From assembly GCA_947626695.1 (NCBI GenBank), contig CANQTE010000004.1:1-50118 (forward strand): a stretch of DNA of 50,118 nucleotides, read 5' to 3'. This DNA is from an uncultured Bacilli bacterium (lineage in GTDB: Bacteria; Bacillota_I; Bacilli_A; RF39; UBA660). Below are positions 35,177 to 43,401 of the stretch, piece by piece (position 1 is the stretch's first letter; every line of letters begins with the position of its first letter). The translations under genes and the position numbers were made by a program. The notes under the pieces are model-generated. The model was not told the DNA's origin. It did not search any database and saw only the letters and a program-made list of their open reading frames with translations.

Positions 35177-36362
35177 TTGAATCACCTTCCGTTTCTTCTT
35201 TTTCTTCTTTGATTGGTGCTGTGTCTAATCTTCGTATAAATTCATCGCCAAATTCAGTAGCTCCTAAATTCATAACTTTTCGCCATTCATTAACATTCAT
35301 TGCACCTCTATCAACCATCTCTTTTAATTGTAATTTTGTTTTCATACTAGCAAATTCTAATGAGCTAGCCTCGAATATTATCTCGTTGCCACACTCTATC
35401 TCATGCTTTGTAAAAAGTTTATTTGTGAATTGATCACTTAACTCTTTTGCGACTGGTTCTATTTCAGCCTCATAAAATGCATTCCATTGATCCTCTGTAA
35501 AACTATTATTTATAATTTCATCATTGACACCAAAATAATTTTTTAATCTTTTCTCATATTTTTCCATTATCTCCCCATTTGGTATATAAGAATCTTCTTT
35601 TACTTGTTCTATCGTATATCTTGGGTCAACTGGAGCAATTGGAACTTCATTCTTTTCAATATCCAAATAATTATCCGCAAATTGTTTTATTTGTATATCT
35701 TGATCTTCTTTTCTTAATGCCTGTGTAAATTTCATCAGCCATTTTATAATTGAACTATTTTTAATAGACTTTACAATTCCTTTATCGGTAGTATCTAACA
35801 CTTGCATCAAATTACTTAAAGCACTATTACCACTTGAACCATAAAAATCATTGTCGCTATAATCTTTTCTTAAATGAATAACATCATCGTATGGAACGGT
35901 CATTCTTTTACCAGTAGAAAATTGAAACCTTAAAAAAAGAATACCATCGTATTCTAATAATTCCGCATTACTGGTTGGAATAGGAAATATTGCAATTGGT
36001 CGATTTAATGCATCTCTTTGAATAAACGCAAATGCATTATGAGTTAATTCCCTTTGATTAATCATTTTTTCGAGCAATTTTTGCATACTCATATATTCAT
36101 TAGGGAATCGAAGCAACATTTTTATTGCTGGATTAGGACTAATAACAATATCATTTTCAATTGTTCTTATGTGTAATGGTTTTAATTTTCCAACTGCTCT
36201 TTCTTTTGGTCTTATACATGAACGAACTATATCGTTGTTATATACATTACCATCCCATGGTATAAATGTCGATGTAGAGGATGACAATAATTTATATTGA
36301 CTATAATTTCTTGTCGGCTCTTTTTTAATAAACATTTTTTCAAATAAACCTCTTAATTCCAT
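35169..36362 (-). CDS. Portal protein, HK97 family
   Basis: 397 aa, full length. Typical segments: NDIVRSCIRPKERAVGKLKP (about 43), LLRFPNEYMSMQKLLEKMI (about 80), DVIHLRKDYSDNDFYGSSG (about 155), and FGVNDEIIN (about 278). It forms the dodecameric ring through which DNA enters. It follows terL by eight bases and ends in an acidic tail overlapping the protease gene. Confidence 0.95.
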   Translation of the reverse strand: MELRGLFEKMFIKKEPTRNYSQYKLLSSSTSTFIPWDGNVYNNDIVRSCIRPKERAVGKLKPLHIRTIENDIVISPNPAIKMLLRFPNEYMSMQKLLEKMINQRELTHNAFAFIQRDALNRPIAIFPIPTSNAELLEYDGILFLRFQFSTGKRMTVPYDDVIHLRKDYSDNDFYGSSGNSALSNLMQVLDTTDKGIVKSIKNSSIIKWLMKFTQALRKEDQDIQIKQFADNYLDIEKNEVPIAPVDPRYTIEQVKEDSYIPNGEIMEKYEKRLKNYFGVNDEIINNSFTEDQWNAFYEAEIEPVAKELSDQFTNKLFTKHEIECGNEIIFEASSLEFASMKTKLQLKEMVDRGAMNVNEWRKVMNLGATEFGDEFIRRLDTAPIKEEKEETEGDSNE

Positions 36363-36375
36363 CTTTATCCTCCTC

Positions 36376-38067
36376 TCAAATAATATTTAAAAATTCTTCT
36401 TTGTTTCTTTCATAAACTACATAAGCATCAATAAGAGCCATTGCCCCATCAATTCTTTTTCTCTGATTGCTCGGTTTTATTGGTCTTATGTTTTCATTTT
36501 CATCTTGCTTAATAACCGTGTTTGATAAACACCACTTATCTATTGGATTATTGTTATATATAATTTTTTGGGCTTGAAAATCTGCTTTCATATTTTTCAT
36601 TGGAATAGAAAAAGTCTTTGCACCTTGTATAACAGCTTCCATTGATTTTTCGCCAAATTCTGCTTTCATTTCATCAATCCAATATGTTGAACCCCATGGG
36701 TCATAACCACATTTATATAAATAAATTCCTAATTTATCCCTTAAATCTCTAAACCATTGTGTTATTGCCTTGTAATCAACTTTATTTCCCTCCGTTAATG
36801 TAATAAGCCCTCTATCATACCAAATACGATAGGGAACATTATCTCCCGCTTTTTCTGACAAAGAACATCTTTCATCGAATAATGCCTCCGGCAAAAAATA
36901 TTGTTGAATCACATAAATGTTAGGATCTCCTCTTTTCATACAAATCATTTTTGCTGATGTTAAATCGGTTGTTGATGATAAGTCAACACCTCCAATGCCA
37001 TATCTAAAATTCATATCTTTTGAATTAAATGTTTTATCATTAAATAAATCCTCCCAAGAAAGCCACGCATTTTCACTTGATGCTTTAAAATTAAAATCTT
37101 TTACCAATACCGTCCTTTTAAATTTATCATCAATCTTTGCTCTTTCAACAAAACCTCTCAATTCTTTTAATGATTTGATTTTTCCTAATCCGGGATTAGC
37201 TTTTATCCAACAATCCTCATCTAACCACTCATCAGGATCGTCTAATTCATATATAAAAGAAAGAATTGTGCCATCATACTTATAGCCGTTCTTCTCATAG
37301 AGAATATTATCATACATTTCATATTGATCATCATAAATAGTCTCACGATAAAAGCCATTAGTAGAAGTAATTAAAAGCAATGGTTGTTCTCTTGAACTCA
37401 TTGATTGCTTAATTACATCATATAAATTTCTGTCCTTAATAGCATGAAGCTCATCAATATTAGCAAATGAAGAGTTTAATCCATCTAGTGAATTAGAATC
37501 ACTTGATAATGGTTCCATGGTTGAAAAAGTTGTTGGGAAGTATAGATCTGTTCTTCTTTTTGTAATATGTTTTGATAAGCATTTATTTTGTTTAACCATA
37601 TTTGAAGCTTCGACAAATCCTTTTTTCGCTTGGTCTTTTTTTGTTGCGATAAAATAGACTTCTGCTCCACCTTCGCCATCAGCTATTAACGAATATAATG
37701 CCAAGCCTCCGTTTTCTGTTGTCTTGCCATTTTTTCTTCCCTCAATAGTCGCCGCCTCTCGACATCTTCTCATACCAGTTTTTTTGTCGATAAAACCATA
37801 TATTGCTTGAATTCTTGCTTTTTGAAATAATTCCAATTTTAATGGCTGTCCTATTTTTGTTCCTTGTGTTTGTTTACAAAATGTTTCGATAAACTCAATC
37901 GGATCTGTTGCTCTTTCAATGTCAAATGCCCAGTTGTTACCAAGCATTTTAGGATTATCTAATTCTTTAACTAATAATTCAAATTGTCTGATTACTTTTT
38001 TTGATGTTTTTATTTTTCCGGTCGATATTTTTTCATAATATTCTCTGATATAATTTCTTTTTCTCAT
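36376..38067 (-). CDS. terL: Terminase large subunit
   Basis: 563 aa packaging motor. The ATPase part has Walker A EGRKNGKTT (about residues 109-117) and Walker B in FANIDELHA (about 200). The RNase H-like nuclease has Asp residues in YGIGGVDLSSTTDL (about 353) and YDPWGSTYW. The family is the P27-associated, HK97-like terminase, often linked to cos packaging. It overlaps terS by ATGA. Confidence 0.97.
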   Translation of the reverse strand: MRKRNYIREYYEKISTGKIKTSKKVIRQFELLVKELDNPKMLGNNWAFDIERATDPIEFIETFCKQTQGTKIGQPLKLELFQKARIQAIYGFIDKKTGMRRCREAATIEGRKNGKTTENGGLALYSLIADGEGGAEVYFIATKKDQAKKGFVEASNMVKQNKCLSKHITKRRTDLYFPTTFSTMEPLSSDSNSLDGLNSSFANIDELHAIKDRNLYDVIKQSMSSREQPLLLITSTNGFYRETIYDDQYEMYDNILYEKNGYKYDGTILSFIYELDDPDEWLDEDCWIKANPGLGKIKSLKELRGFVERAKIDDKFKRTVLVKDFNFKASSENAWLSWEDLFNDKTFNSKDMNFRYGIGGVDLSSTTDLTSAKMICMKRGDPNIYVIQQYFLPEALFDERCSLSEKAGDNVPYRIWYDRGLITLTEGNKVDYKAITQWFRDLRDKLGIYLYKCGYDPWGSTYWIDEMKAEFGEKSMEAVIQGAKTFSIPMKNMKADFQAQKIIYNNNPIDKWCLSNTVIKQDENENIRPIKPSNQRKRIDGAMALIDAYVVYERNKEEFLNII

Positions 38068-38432
38068 TTTAATCGCTTATTTTTCTTTTTTAAATAAGCC
38101 ATGAGTTCGTCGCCATCATCAGGATCACCTGTTGGCTTTGTTTCTTCCGGCAATAAGGAGATTAATTGTTGTAAGCCTTTTATGTAATTAGCATACATTT
38201 TGTTATAAGATGATAATGCTGGATTTTCTTTATGAAATGTTTGTGTAGCATTTACTGTTTCAACAACAAGAGGCTCACTATTTACTTTTTCCATCAAGTC
38301 ATCAAGAGTTACAGCCATAAAAGCCAACTGTTCGATTAGCTTTAATATGCTTTTATACTCATTTTTTGGTATATTTTTGAATATCTCTTTAAGTCGGGTT
38401 ATTTCTTCCTGTATTCGCTCATCTTTTGTCAT
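38064..38432 (-). CDS. terS: Terminase small subunit, P27 family
   Basis: 122 aa with the family's helical layout: LIEQLAFMAVTLDDLMEKVN (about 45-64), then KENPALSSYNKMYANYIKGL (about 85-104) and a charged tail. It recognises the packaging site on DNA and recruits TerL. AAAAGGAGG precedes the ATG. The probable cos region is directly upstream. Confidence 0.9.
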   Translation of the reverse strand: MTKDERIQEEITRLKEIFKNIPKNEYKSILKLIEQLAFMAVTLDDLMEKVNSEPLVVETVNATQTFHKENPALSSYNKMYANYIKGLQQLISLLPEETKPTGDPDDGDELMAYLKKKNKRLK

Positions 38433-38447
38433 TTTATACCTCCTTTT

Positions 38448-38525
38448 TTGGATTTACCCCCCCTCACATGTGCGAACGCTCTCCAGTTTTTTGAACCTTG
38501 GCGTTCGGTCTAGGAGGCATTAGAC
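38448..38525. other. Probable cos / packaging site
   Basis: An 80-base GC-rich, gene-free island between HNH nuclease and terS. It contains a run of seven C (38457-38463), the palindrome CACATGTG (38465-38472), and CGAACGC (38473-38479) inverted as GCGTTCG (38501-38507). HNH-cos-terS-terL is the usual order in cohesive-end siphoviruses. Confidence 0.5.
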
Positions 38526-38526
38526 T

Positions 38527-38838
38527 TTATTTTTTAAACAGGGGGGTATCTACGGAAATTAAATCTCCATTAGAATCAAACTTTAAACCATGATTAACAT
38601 CTGCCTCCTTTTTTCGCTTCTTGTTGTGACATTCCTCACAAAGCAACTGCAAGTTGTTCTCGTTTAAGGTTATAGAAGCATCATTTATATTTTCGGGTGT
38701 TATCTCCTCGATGTGGTGTACTTGCGTGCCATACTCTCCGCATTCTTCACAAGTAAAGTGTCTTGAAACTCGGATATATTCACTTAATCTTTTCCAAGCA
38801 CTGGAGTTATAAAACTTCTTTGAATAATCTTTTGCCAT
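38527..38838 (-). CDS. HNH endonuclease of the packaging module
   Basis: 103 aa from ATG 38838. Zinc-binding pairs CEECG and CEECHNKK flank the HHIEEITP active-site motif (about residue 38) and the ENLQLLC strand. Phage HNH proteins next to terminase are needed for cos cleavage in HK97-like phages. A longer start at 38889 would cross the hairpin at 38855-38880 and is rejected. Confidence 0.92.
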   Translation of the reverse strand: MAKDYSKKFYNSSAWKRLSEYIRVSRHFTCEECGEYGTQVHHIEEITPENINDASITLNENNLQLLCEECHNKKRKKEADVNHGLKFDSNGDLISVDTPLFKK

Positions 38839-38850
38839 ATTACCACCCAT

Positions 38851-38880
38851 AAAAAAAGACAACCTTTGTTGATTGCCTTT
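38851..38880 (-). terminator. Terminator between late promoter and HNH gene
   Basis: Minus-strand AAAGGCAA pairs with TTGTCTTT (38880-38873 with 38862-38855), one G-T, then seven T. It lies in the leader of the packaging genes. Confidence 0.7.
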
Positions 38881-38901
38881 CAGGAACACTCCTACGATAG
38901 C

Positions 38902-38960
38902 ATTATAACATACCCAAATTATGTTTTTTTATGTTTTGTGTCCACTTTTCTACTTTTTTT
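38902..38960 (-). promoter_or_regulatory. Candidate late promoter with repeated A/T motif
   Basis: Minus-strand extended -10 TGTTATAAT (TATAAT at 38907-38902) without a good -35 box. Upstream lie repeated ATGTTTTTT-type elements (about 38922-38970), a possible site for the ArpU/RinA-like activator encoded just upstream. Confidence 0.45.
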
Positions 38961-39390
38961 TATGTTTTTTATCATACTCATAGATAAAAGACTTTATCTC
39001 GCCTAATAAGTTGTATATATAACTTCTAGCAAAATTTAATTGTCTTGATATTTCTTTCGGTCGTATATGATCTATATAATATTTAACATATACGATATCT
39101 TTTAAATCCTTGCTTTTTCTTAATTCCGATTCAGCATCATTTTTTTGTTTTTCTCTAGTTCTTAATAATTCTACCTGTAAATCTTCCTGACTTTCTAATT
39201 CTATTTTTTTAGCCGTTAATTGCAACATCTTATCATTGGTGTTGCTACCTTTACTAACATCATCTCGCATTTTTGATGTAGTTGATATTAAACAACTTAT
39301 AATATCAGCAATATTATTTTCTAATTTATGCAAATCATTTTTGGCTTGCCTGTAATTATAATATGTTTCGTAATATTCTTTATAATCCAT
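38950..39390 (-). CDS. ArpU/RinA-like late transcription regulator
   Basis: 146 aa. A long N-terminal coiled coil (about residues 15-95) precedes a sigma-70 region-4-like helix-turn-helix: IVYVKYYIDHIRPKEISRQL and FARSYIYNLLGEIKSFI. This is the plan of DUF1492/ArpU/RinA proteins that switch on late phage genes. It sits right before the packaging module, the usual place. The Lys-rich tail (KKHKKK) would bind DNA. Confidence 0.8.
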   Translation of the reverse strand: MDYKEYYETYYNYRQAKNDLHKLENNIADIISCLISTTSKMRDDVSKGSNTNDKMLQLTAKKIELESQEDLQVELLRTREKQKNDAESELRKSKDLKDIVYVKYYIDHIRPKEISRQLNFARSYIYNLLGEIKSFIYEYDKKHKKK

Positions 39391-39407
39391 TTTAAGCCTC
39401 CGACTTC

Positions 39408-39494
39408 CTATTTTTTCTTTTTAAAATAATCAATTATATAAATAACTACTAAAGTTATGCAAATAATCAAAGTTATAATAACAGAATTACTCAT
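39408..39494 (-). CDS. Single-pass membrane peptide, 28 aa
   Basis: A 28-codon frame with GAGG before its ATG and overlapping the previous gene by eight bases. Residues 4-22 are hydrophobic, followed by a Lys-rich end, so an N-out/C-in membrane peptide is likely. Function unknown. Confidence 0.5.
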   Translation of the reverse strand: MSNSVIITLIICITLVVIYIIDYFKKKK

Positions 39495-39690
39495 AATTTT
39501 CCTCCTCTAATTCAACTAATACTTTATAATTTTTAAATCGTGATTTTTCGTGTCTTTTTATATATGCTGGCGATTGATAAAATAAAACACTTTTTTCTTT
39601 AATTCCTAAATATTTAGCAATTTCTTTTATTGTACCTATCATTAATAATTCCTCTCCTTTATAAATTGCATATATTTTCTTTTTTTTCAT
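39487..39690 (-). CDS. Small phage protein with HTH-like segment, 67 aa
   Basis: Basic N-terminus (MKKKKIYAIYKGEELL), then IGTIKEIAKYLGIKEKSVLF, which reads like a helix-turn-helix used by many small phage proteins that sense or bind DNA. Its start overlaps the upstream gene by ATGA. Specific role unknown. Confidence 0.65.
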   Translation of the reverse strand: MKKKKIYAIYKGEELLMIGTIKEIAKYLGIKEKSVLFYQSPAYIKRHEKSRFKNYKVLVELEEENYE

Positions 39691-39947
39691 TCAATTACCT
39701 CATATCCTAAAACTTTTAACTCATCAGCTAAATCTTTGGTATTCAATATATTTTTATAAATGCAATCCATTATTTTTTCTCTCTCGTCCCAATTCATAGT
39801 TATTTTATTTAAAGTTTTAAAAATAGATCCTTCTTTATTTCTTATAATTCTATTATTAGGACAATCCCGATCTTCTTCCTCAAATATTTCCATTTCTAAT
39901 CTTTGAATTTTAACAATATCTTTTAATTTAATTTTCAATTTTACCAT
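39687..39947 (-). CDS. Hypothetical phage protein, 86 aa
   Basis: Charged, mixed helix/strand, no recognised domain. GAAAGGATG precedes its ATG, which lies inside the end of the small zinc-ribbon gene upstream, so translation is coupled. Confidence 0.6.
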   Translation of the reverse strand: MVKLKIKLKDIVKIQRLEMEIFEEEDRDCPNNRIIRNKEGSIFKTLNKITMNWDEREKIMDCIYKNILNTKDLADELKVLGYEVIE

Positions 39948-40077
39948 CCTTTCTTATATAATGCTTTAAATGATATTCCCAATAACATTTAGAACAACAA
40001 TATTTAATATTTTTCTTTTTTGGACGTTTAATTTTTATAAATTCTTTTCCACAATTTAGGCATTTACATATCTTCAT
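39928..40077 (-). CDS. Small zinc-ribbon protein, 49 aa
   Basis: ATG 40077 follows AGGAG. CKCLNCGKEF (residues 4-13) and YCCSKCYWEY (26-35) provide two Cys pairs for one zinc ion. The protein is very basic. Short zinc ribbons of this type are frequent among phage early genes. It overlaps genes on both sides by 14-20 bases. Confidence 0.65.
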   Translation of the reverse strand: MKICKCLNCGKEFIKIKRPKKKNIKYCCSKCYWEYHLKHYIRKDGKIEN

Positions 40078-40312
40078 TTGTTCTCCTAACTTCATCTATT
40101 AACTTGTACACTGTATCTCTATTTAAAAATTTATATTCTCTGTATCTTAACCCATCTAATTTATGGAACAAATGATTAGAAGTTAATAAAATCATTTCCA
40201 TATCTCCAAAATACATTTTAAATAGTGCTTTTGCTCTTGAATCAGGAAAGATTAACAACAAATTTTTACTTGTTTTATCAATTCCTAAATTTAATCTACT
40301 TCTTATGTCCAT
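40064..40312 (-). CDS. Hypothetical phage protein, 82 aa
   Basis: No family recognised. Soluble, helical, with FPDSRAKALFKMYFGDMEM. It begins one base beyond the recombinase stop (TAA-ATG), so it is translated with it. Confidence 0.6.
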   Translation of the reverse strand: MDIRSRLNLGIDKTSKNLLLIFPDSRAKALFKMYFGDMEMILLTSNHLFHKLDGLRYREYKFLNRDTVYKLIDEVRRTNEDM

Positions 40313-41173
40313 TTAATACTTAATCCTTTCTAACTTTTGCTTTTTTTCTTTCATTGATGTTTTAGTGTAGATGGCTGTCGTATTTATATTGCTGTGTCCT
40401 AAAATGTCCGCTAATTCATCTAAATCTATTCCATTCTGCTTACATTGAATTGCAAATAGATGTCGCCAAGCGTGGGCATGAATTTTTTTAGGATTTATTT
40501 TTGCTCTTCGTGCAATTTTCTTTAACCATCTCCAAATAGTTGAATTATCAGGCATTCTTTTTGGATCATTTTTATATTTTTCGTCTGTACTTCTAAAAAT
40601 ATAGCCTTCTTTTATTTTATTATCTTTACAATAATGCTTTAAATCTCTTCTTAATTCATTTGTTATTATTAAAAATCTTTCTTTCTTTTTGTTATAGACT
40701 TTTATATAATTACTATCTAAATTTTCAACAGTAAAGTATTTTAATTCACTTATTCTTGCTCCCGAATAAGCAAATACTTTCATAATATAATAAGCCTCCA
40801 TATTGTTAAGTTGTTTAGCCCATCTTAACATTCGCTTATGTTCTTGGGGTTCTATTTTATCTTCAAGATTAGATTTTTCTTGAATTTTGAATTGTTTAAC
40901 TGTGCAATCATCTAATTTTAAAAAAGAAAGAAATTTATTTATGACAACAATGAATTGATTACATGAATTTAATGAAAAGCCTTTTGATTGTAAATCGTTT
41001 TTCCAATTCATGATTAATCTTTTATTTATTTCAAATTCTCCAGTTGGAATAAAATCAATCAATTTATTAACCGCATTTCTATAACTTTTTAAAGTTTTAT
41101 CTGCTTTTTCATCTAAATCTAAACTATCTATAAATTCGTCTAGTTTATTCTTTAATTCTTCTTTAGTCGTCAT
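40313..41173 (-). CDS. Tyrosine recombinase / integrase
   Basis: 286 aa. An N-terminal SAM-like core-binding domain (about residues 1-105) is followed by a catalytic domain with R in YSGARISEL (about 152), HAWRHLF (about 232-238), GHSNINTTAIYTK with the His (about 258) and the Tyr nucleophile (about 266). It lacks the arm-binding domain of lambda Int, so it is XerC/D-sized. It could integrate the phage, but its place in the middle of the early operon is unusual; a second recombinase beyond the window is possible. Confidence 0.88.
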   Translation of the reverse strand: MTTKEELKNKLDEFIDSLDLDEKADKTLKSYRNAVNKLIDFIPTGEFEINKRLIMNWKNDLQSKGFSLNSCNQFIVVINKFLSFLKLDDCTVKQFKIQEKSNLEDKIEPQEHKRMLRWAKQLNNMEAYYIMKVFAYSGARISELKYFTVENLDSNYIKVYNKKKERFLIITNELRRDLKHYCKDNKIKEGYIFRSTDEKYKNDPKRMPDNSTIWRWLKKIARRAKINPKKIHAHAWRHLFAIQCKQNGIDLDELADILGHSNINTTAIYTKTSMKEKKQKLERIKY

Positions 41174-41196
41174 ATCGCACCTCTCTTTTCTTCTCT

Positions 41197-41214
41197 ATAT
41201 CGTTTGCAAGATAT
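41197..41214. promoter_or_regulatory. Inverted repeat before the recombinase gene
   Basis: ATATC (41197-41201) and GATAT (41210-41214) flank a TTTGCAA centre, 25-40 bases before the recombinase ATG. A TATAAT-like box lies just upstream at about 41221-41231. This may be an operator or a binding site of the recombinase itself. Confidence 0.3.
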
Positions 41215-41345
41215 GTATTATATTATATTGCACCTAAATATTATTGAATTTTGCTAGATTTTATAAGGCTTTAGCACCCATTTTTTATTTAAGATACTTT
41301 TTTGATTTTTTAATGGTGTTTTTTAGACTCTGAAACAACTATTAT

Positions 41346-41711
41346 TTACTTTCTAAAAACTATTAAATCTAATTCATCTGGTATTGTTGATAACAACTCT
41401 CTTATATGTTCTTCGTATTCATCATATTGTTGCAACCAACTACATAAAATAAATGCATTCCAACTATTCTTAAAAATAATATGACAACCATCTAATCCTT
41501 TTAAAAAAGTTGGAAATTCACACCATGTTCTTTGGGGACGTTGTTCGCTGCAGCCATTAATTATTATCATTATGTTATATGGTTTTTTATTAAAATATTC
41601 TTTTAAATCTTCTATTTCTTCTGGTGTTAATAGTTGATTTGTATTATACCAACAATAAGTATTATTATCTTCGTTATATGATCTTGTTATAAATTGTTTT
41701 ATTCGTTTCAC
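41346..41711 (-). CDS. Hypothetical phage protein, 121 aa
   Basis: Starts at GTG 41711 after AAGAGG. Contains TPEEIEDLKEYFNKKPYNIMI and several Trp/Cys residues; no family recognised. It is the last gene of the segment before a 170-base gap that precedes the recombinase gene. Confidence 0.6.
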   Translation of the reverse strand: MKRIKQFITRSYNEDNNTYCWYNTNQLLTPEEIEDLKEYFNKKPYNIMIIINGCSEQRPQRTWCEFPTFLKGLDGCHIIFKNSWNAFILCSWLQQYDEYEEHIRELLSTIPDELDLIVFRK

Positions 41712-41724
41712 TTGTTAATACCTC

Positions 41725-41856
41725 TTATCCTGCTATAAATCTAAATATCCACTTATAAACAAATAAACTAATTACAAAACATAAAACCAGTAATAATATA
41801 TATAAAATAGCACTTATAATCGTTATAAATATTTTATTACTTAACAATCTTTTCAT
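41725..41856 (-). CDS. Small membrane protein, 43 aa
   Basis: ATG 41856 with GGAG before it. A basic start (MKRLLSNK), then about 28 hydrophobic residues and YKWIFRFIAG. One or two membrane passes. Function unknown. Confidence 0.55.
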   Translation of the reverse strand: MKRLLSNKIFITIISAILYILLLVLCFVISLFVYKWIFRFIAG

Positions 41857-41862
41857 TATTTA

Positions 41863-42192
41863 TCACTCCTTTGGCATTTCATAAATAATATTATTAGTAG
41901 AATTAAAGACTTCATATAATGGTGTTTCAATAATTGCATCTGTTCTAAATGCTTTCTTTAAATGGTTCATATTGAATGGCGATAAATTAGCCTTTAATTT
42001 GATTAGATTTTTACCTACTAATATACTTTGTATTTTATCTAATACTTCTAATGCTCTTTCTTTTGAAACATAGTATCCTACAACATCGCAAGAATCTAAA
42101 GCCCACATATTTGTTTCATTATCATAATATACCCTGATATCACAACAATGTGTTAATCTTTCTCTGTCTTGACTTCTAATCTATAAATCCAT
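41863..42192 (-). pseudogene. Phage protein with an amber codon at position 4
   Basis: The strongest start is ATG 42192, ten bases after AAGGAGG, but it reads ATG GAT TTA TAG. The frame then continues open for 105 codons: IRSQDRERL, later WALDSCDVVGYYVSKERALEVLDKI. IRSQD at the start and SKERALEVLD in the middle are typical of a common small phage protein family, so the part before the later ATG (42108) looks coding. Either the gene has a nonsense mutation, or a shorter 81-aa form is made. Confidence 0.6.
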
Positions 42193-42195
42193 TAT

Positions 42196-43026
42196 TTAAT
42201 CCTCCTTATAATCACTATCAAAAATCGATTTTTGAATCATAATATTTGATAGCATTTTATCTTTAGCTTCTTTATAGAACTTTTTTTTTATTTCAAAACC
42301 ATAACAATTTCGATTTAATTCAGCACAGGCTCTTAAAGTAGAGCCACTACCGGCAACAGGATCTATTACTACATCTCCCTCATCTGTAAATATTTCCACT
42401 AATCGTTTTAATAAAGTTACTGGCTTTTGCGTTGGATGAATTTTAGGATAATCATTCCCACTATCCTTTTTCCATTCAAACCAATTAAATATCATCTTAT
42501 TATTACCAAAAACGTCTTTATTATTAAATTTAGGCAATTTATCTCTATATAAAACGATAGCATATTCTGTCGCCCCGACTATCTTCATATTTGCTTTTAA
42601 TACTTGACTTGAATAGTTTTTTATAAATACTAATGGATAACTTTTCATTAAACCATGTTTTTTTGCTTGTTCTATAACCATTGGTATTTGTTCAAATGCA
42701 CAGAATATAATCATTGCTGGTGCATTACTTTTTCCATTATCCCCTGTTTTTTTAGGTTCTTTTTTTAGATACCTAGTACAAAAATCAAAAAAATTATTTA
42801 TTTTAAAGTCGTTATCTGTATCAAAAAAACTTTTTCCTGCAAGATCACTTTCCCCGTTCTTATTATCGCCATCAACATACCATTGAGGATTACTTGCATA
42901 AGCATTATTACCTAAATTATACGGAATATCCGCAATAATTAATTGTGCATGCGGTATTCCATATCTTTTAGCATTTTCAAAGTGATCATTATATAATTCT
43001 ATTTTAGGCTTCCGTGGTTTCTCCAT
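42196..43026 (-). CDS. DNA methyltransferase (N4/N6 type), orphan
   Basis: 276 aa. Catalytic motif IV appears as ADIPYNLG (about residue 32), and the AdoMet motif I as DPVAGSGSTL (about 226), after HPTQKPVTLLKRLVE. Order IV-before-I indicates the beta-type class. No restriction enzyme is encoded nearby, so it probably protects phage DNA. The Ile in DIPY instead of DPPY is a tolerated variant. Confidence 0.9.
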   Translation of the reverse strand: MEKPRKPKIELYNDHFENAKRYGIPHAQLIIADIPYNLGNNAYASNPQWYVDGDNKNGESDLAGKSFFDTDNDFKINNFFDFCTRYLKKEPKKTGDNGKSNAPAMIIFCAFEQIPMVIEQAKKHGLMKSYPLVFIKNYSSQVLKANMKIVGATEYAIVLYRDKLPKFNNKDVFGNNKMIFNWFEWKKDSGNDYPKIHPTQKPVTLLKRLVEIFTDEGDVVIDPVAGSGSTLRACAELNRNCYGFEIKKKFYKEAKDKMLSNIMIQKSIFDSDYKED

Positions 43027-43225
43027 CTTTTTTTATTTTAGGCTTTTTATAAGTTAACCCTTTCCCATTTCCGTTCTTTGATACAAAGAAAACCTTACAT
43101 AATTTATTTCTAGCTCTAAAATATTTTTGCTTATCTTTAAAATTCAATTTTTTTAATTCTTCTTCACTTATATTTGTAATTTCTAATAATTCTTGTAATT
43201 TATCTTCATTTTTATTTGGCAACAT
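43004..43225 (-). CDS. Hypothetical phage protein, 73 aa
   Basis: Very basic C-terminal half, with NFKDKQKYFRARNKLCKVFF. No family recognised. GGAGGT lies before its ATG, and it overlaps the methyltransferase start by 23 bases. Confidence 0.6.
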   Translation of the reverse strand: MLPNKNEDKLQELLEITNISEEELKKLNFKDKQKYFRARNKLCKVFFVSKNGNGKGLTYKKPKIKKDGETTEA

Positions 43226-43226
43226 A

Positions 43227-43394
43227 CTATCTTACCTCCACTATAATATTTCTTAAATATATGCCTTTTTTTAATAAGTCGATTTTTAATTTTATAAATG
43301 TATTAACTGGTATAGCTTTATGAATAATCAAAATACAACTTATATGCTTATATTCGACATCATAATTGCTATATTTTTTTAAAATATAATCCAT
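43227..43394 (-). CDS. Hypothetical phage protein, 55 aa
   Basis: Frame from ATG 43394, ending one base before the next start and carrying that gene's GGAGGT. Strand-rich (ISCILIIHKAIPVNTFIKLK). Its own ribosome site is weak, so it may depend on coupling with the gene upstream. Confidence 0.5.
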   Translation of the reverse strand: MDYILKKYSNYDVEYKHISCILIIHKAIPVNTFIKLKIDLLKKGIYLRNIIVEVR

Positions 43395-43401
43395 AGAATC
43401 A

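Noticed and set aside
41863-42192. TAG recoded to an amino acid throughout the phage
   Set aside because: TAG ends several other phage genes at sensible places, and no suppressor tRNA gene is seen in the window.
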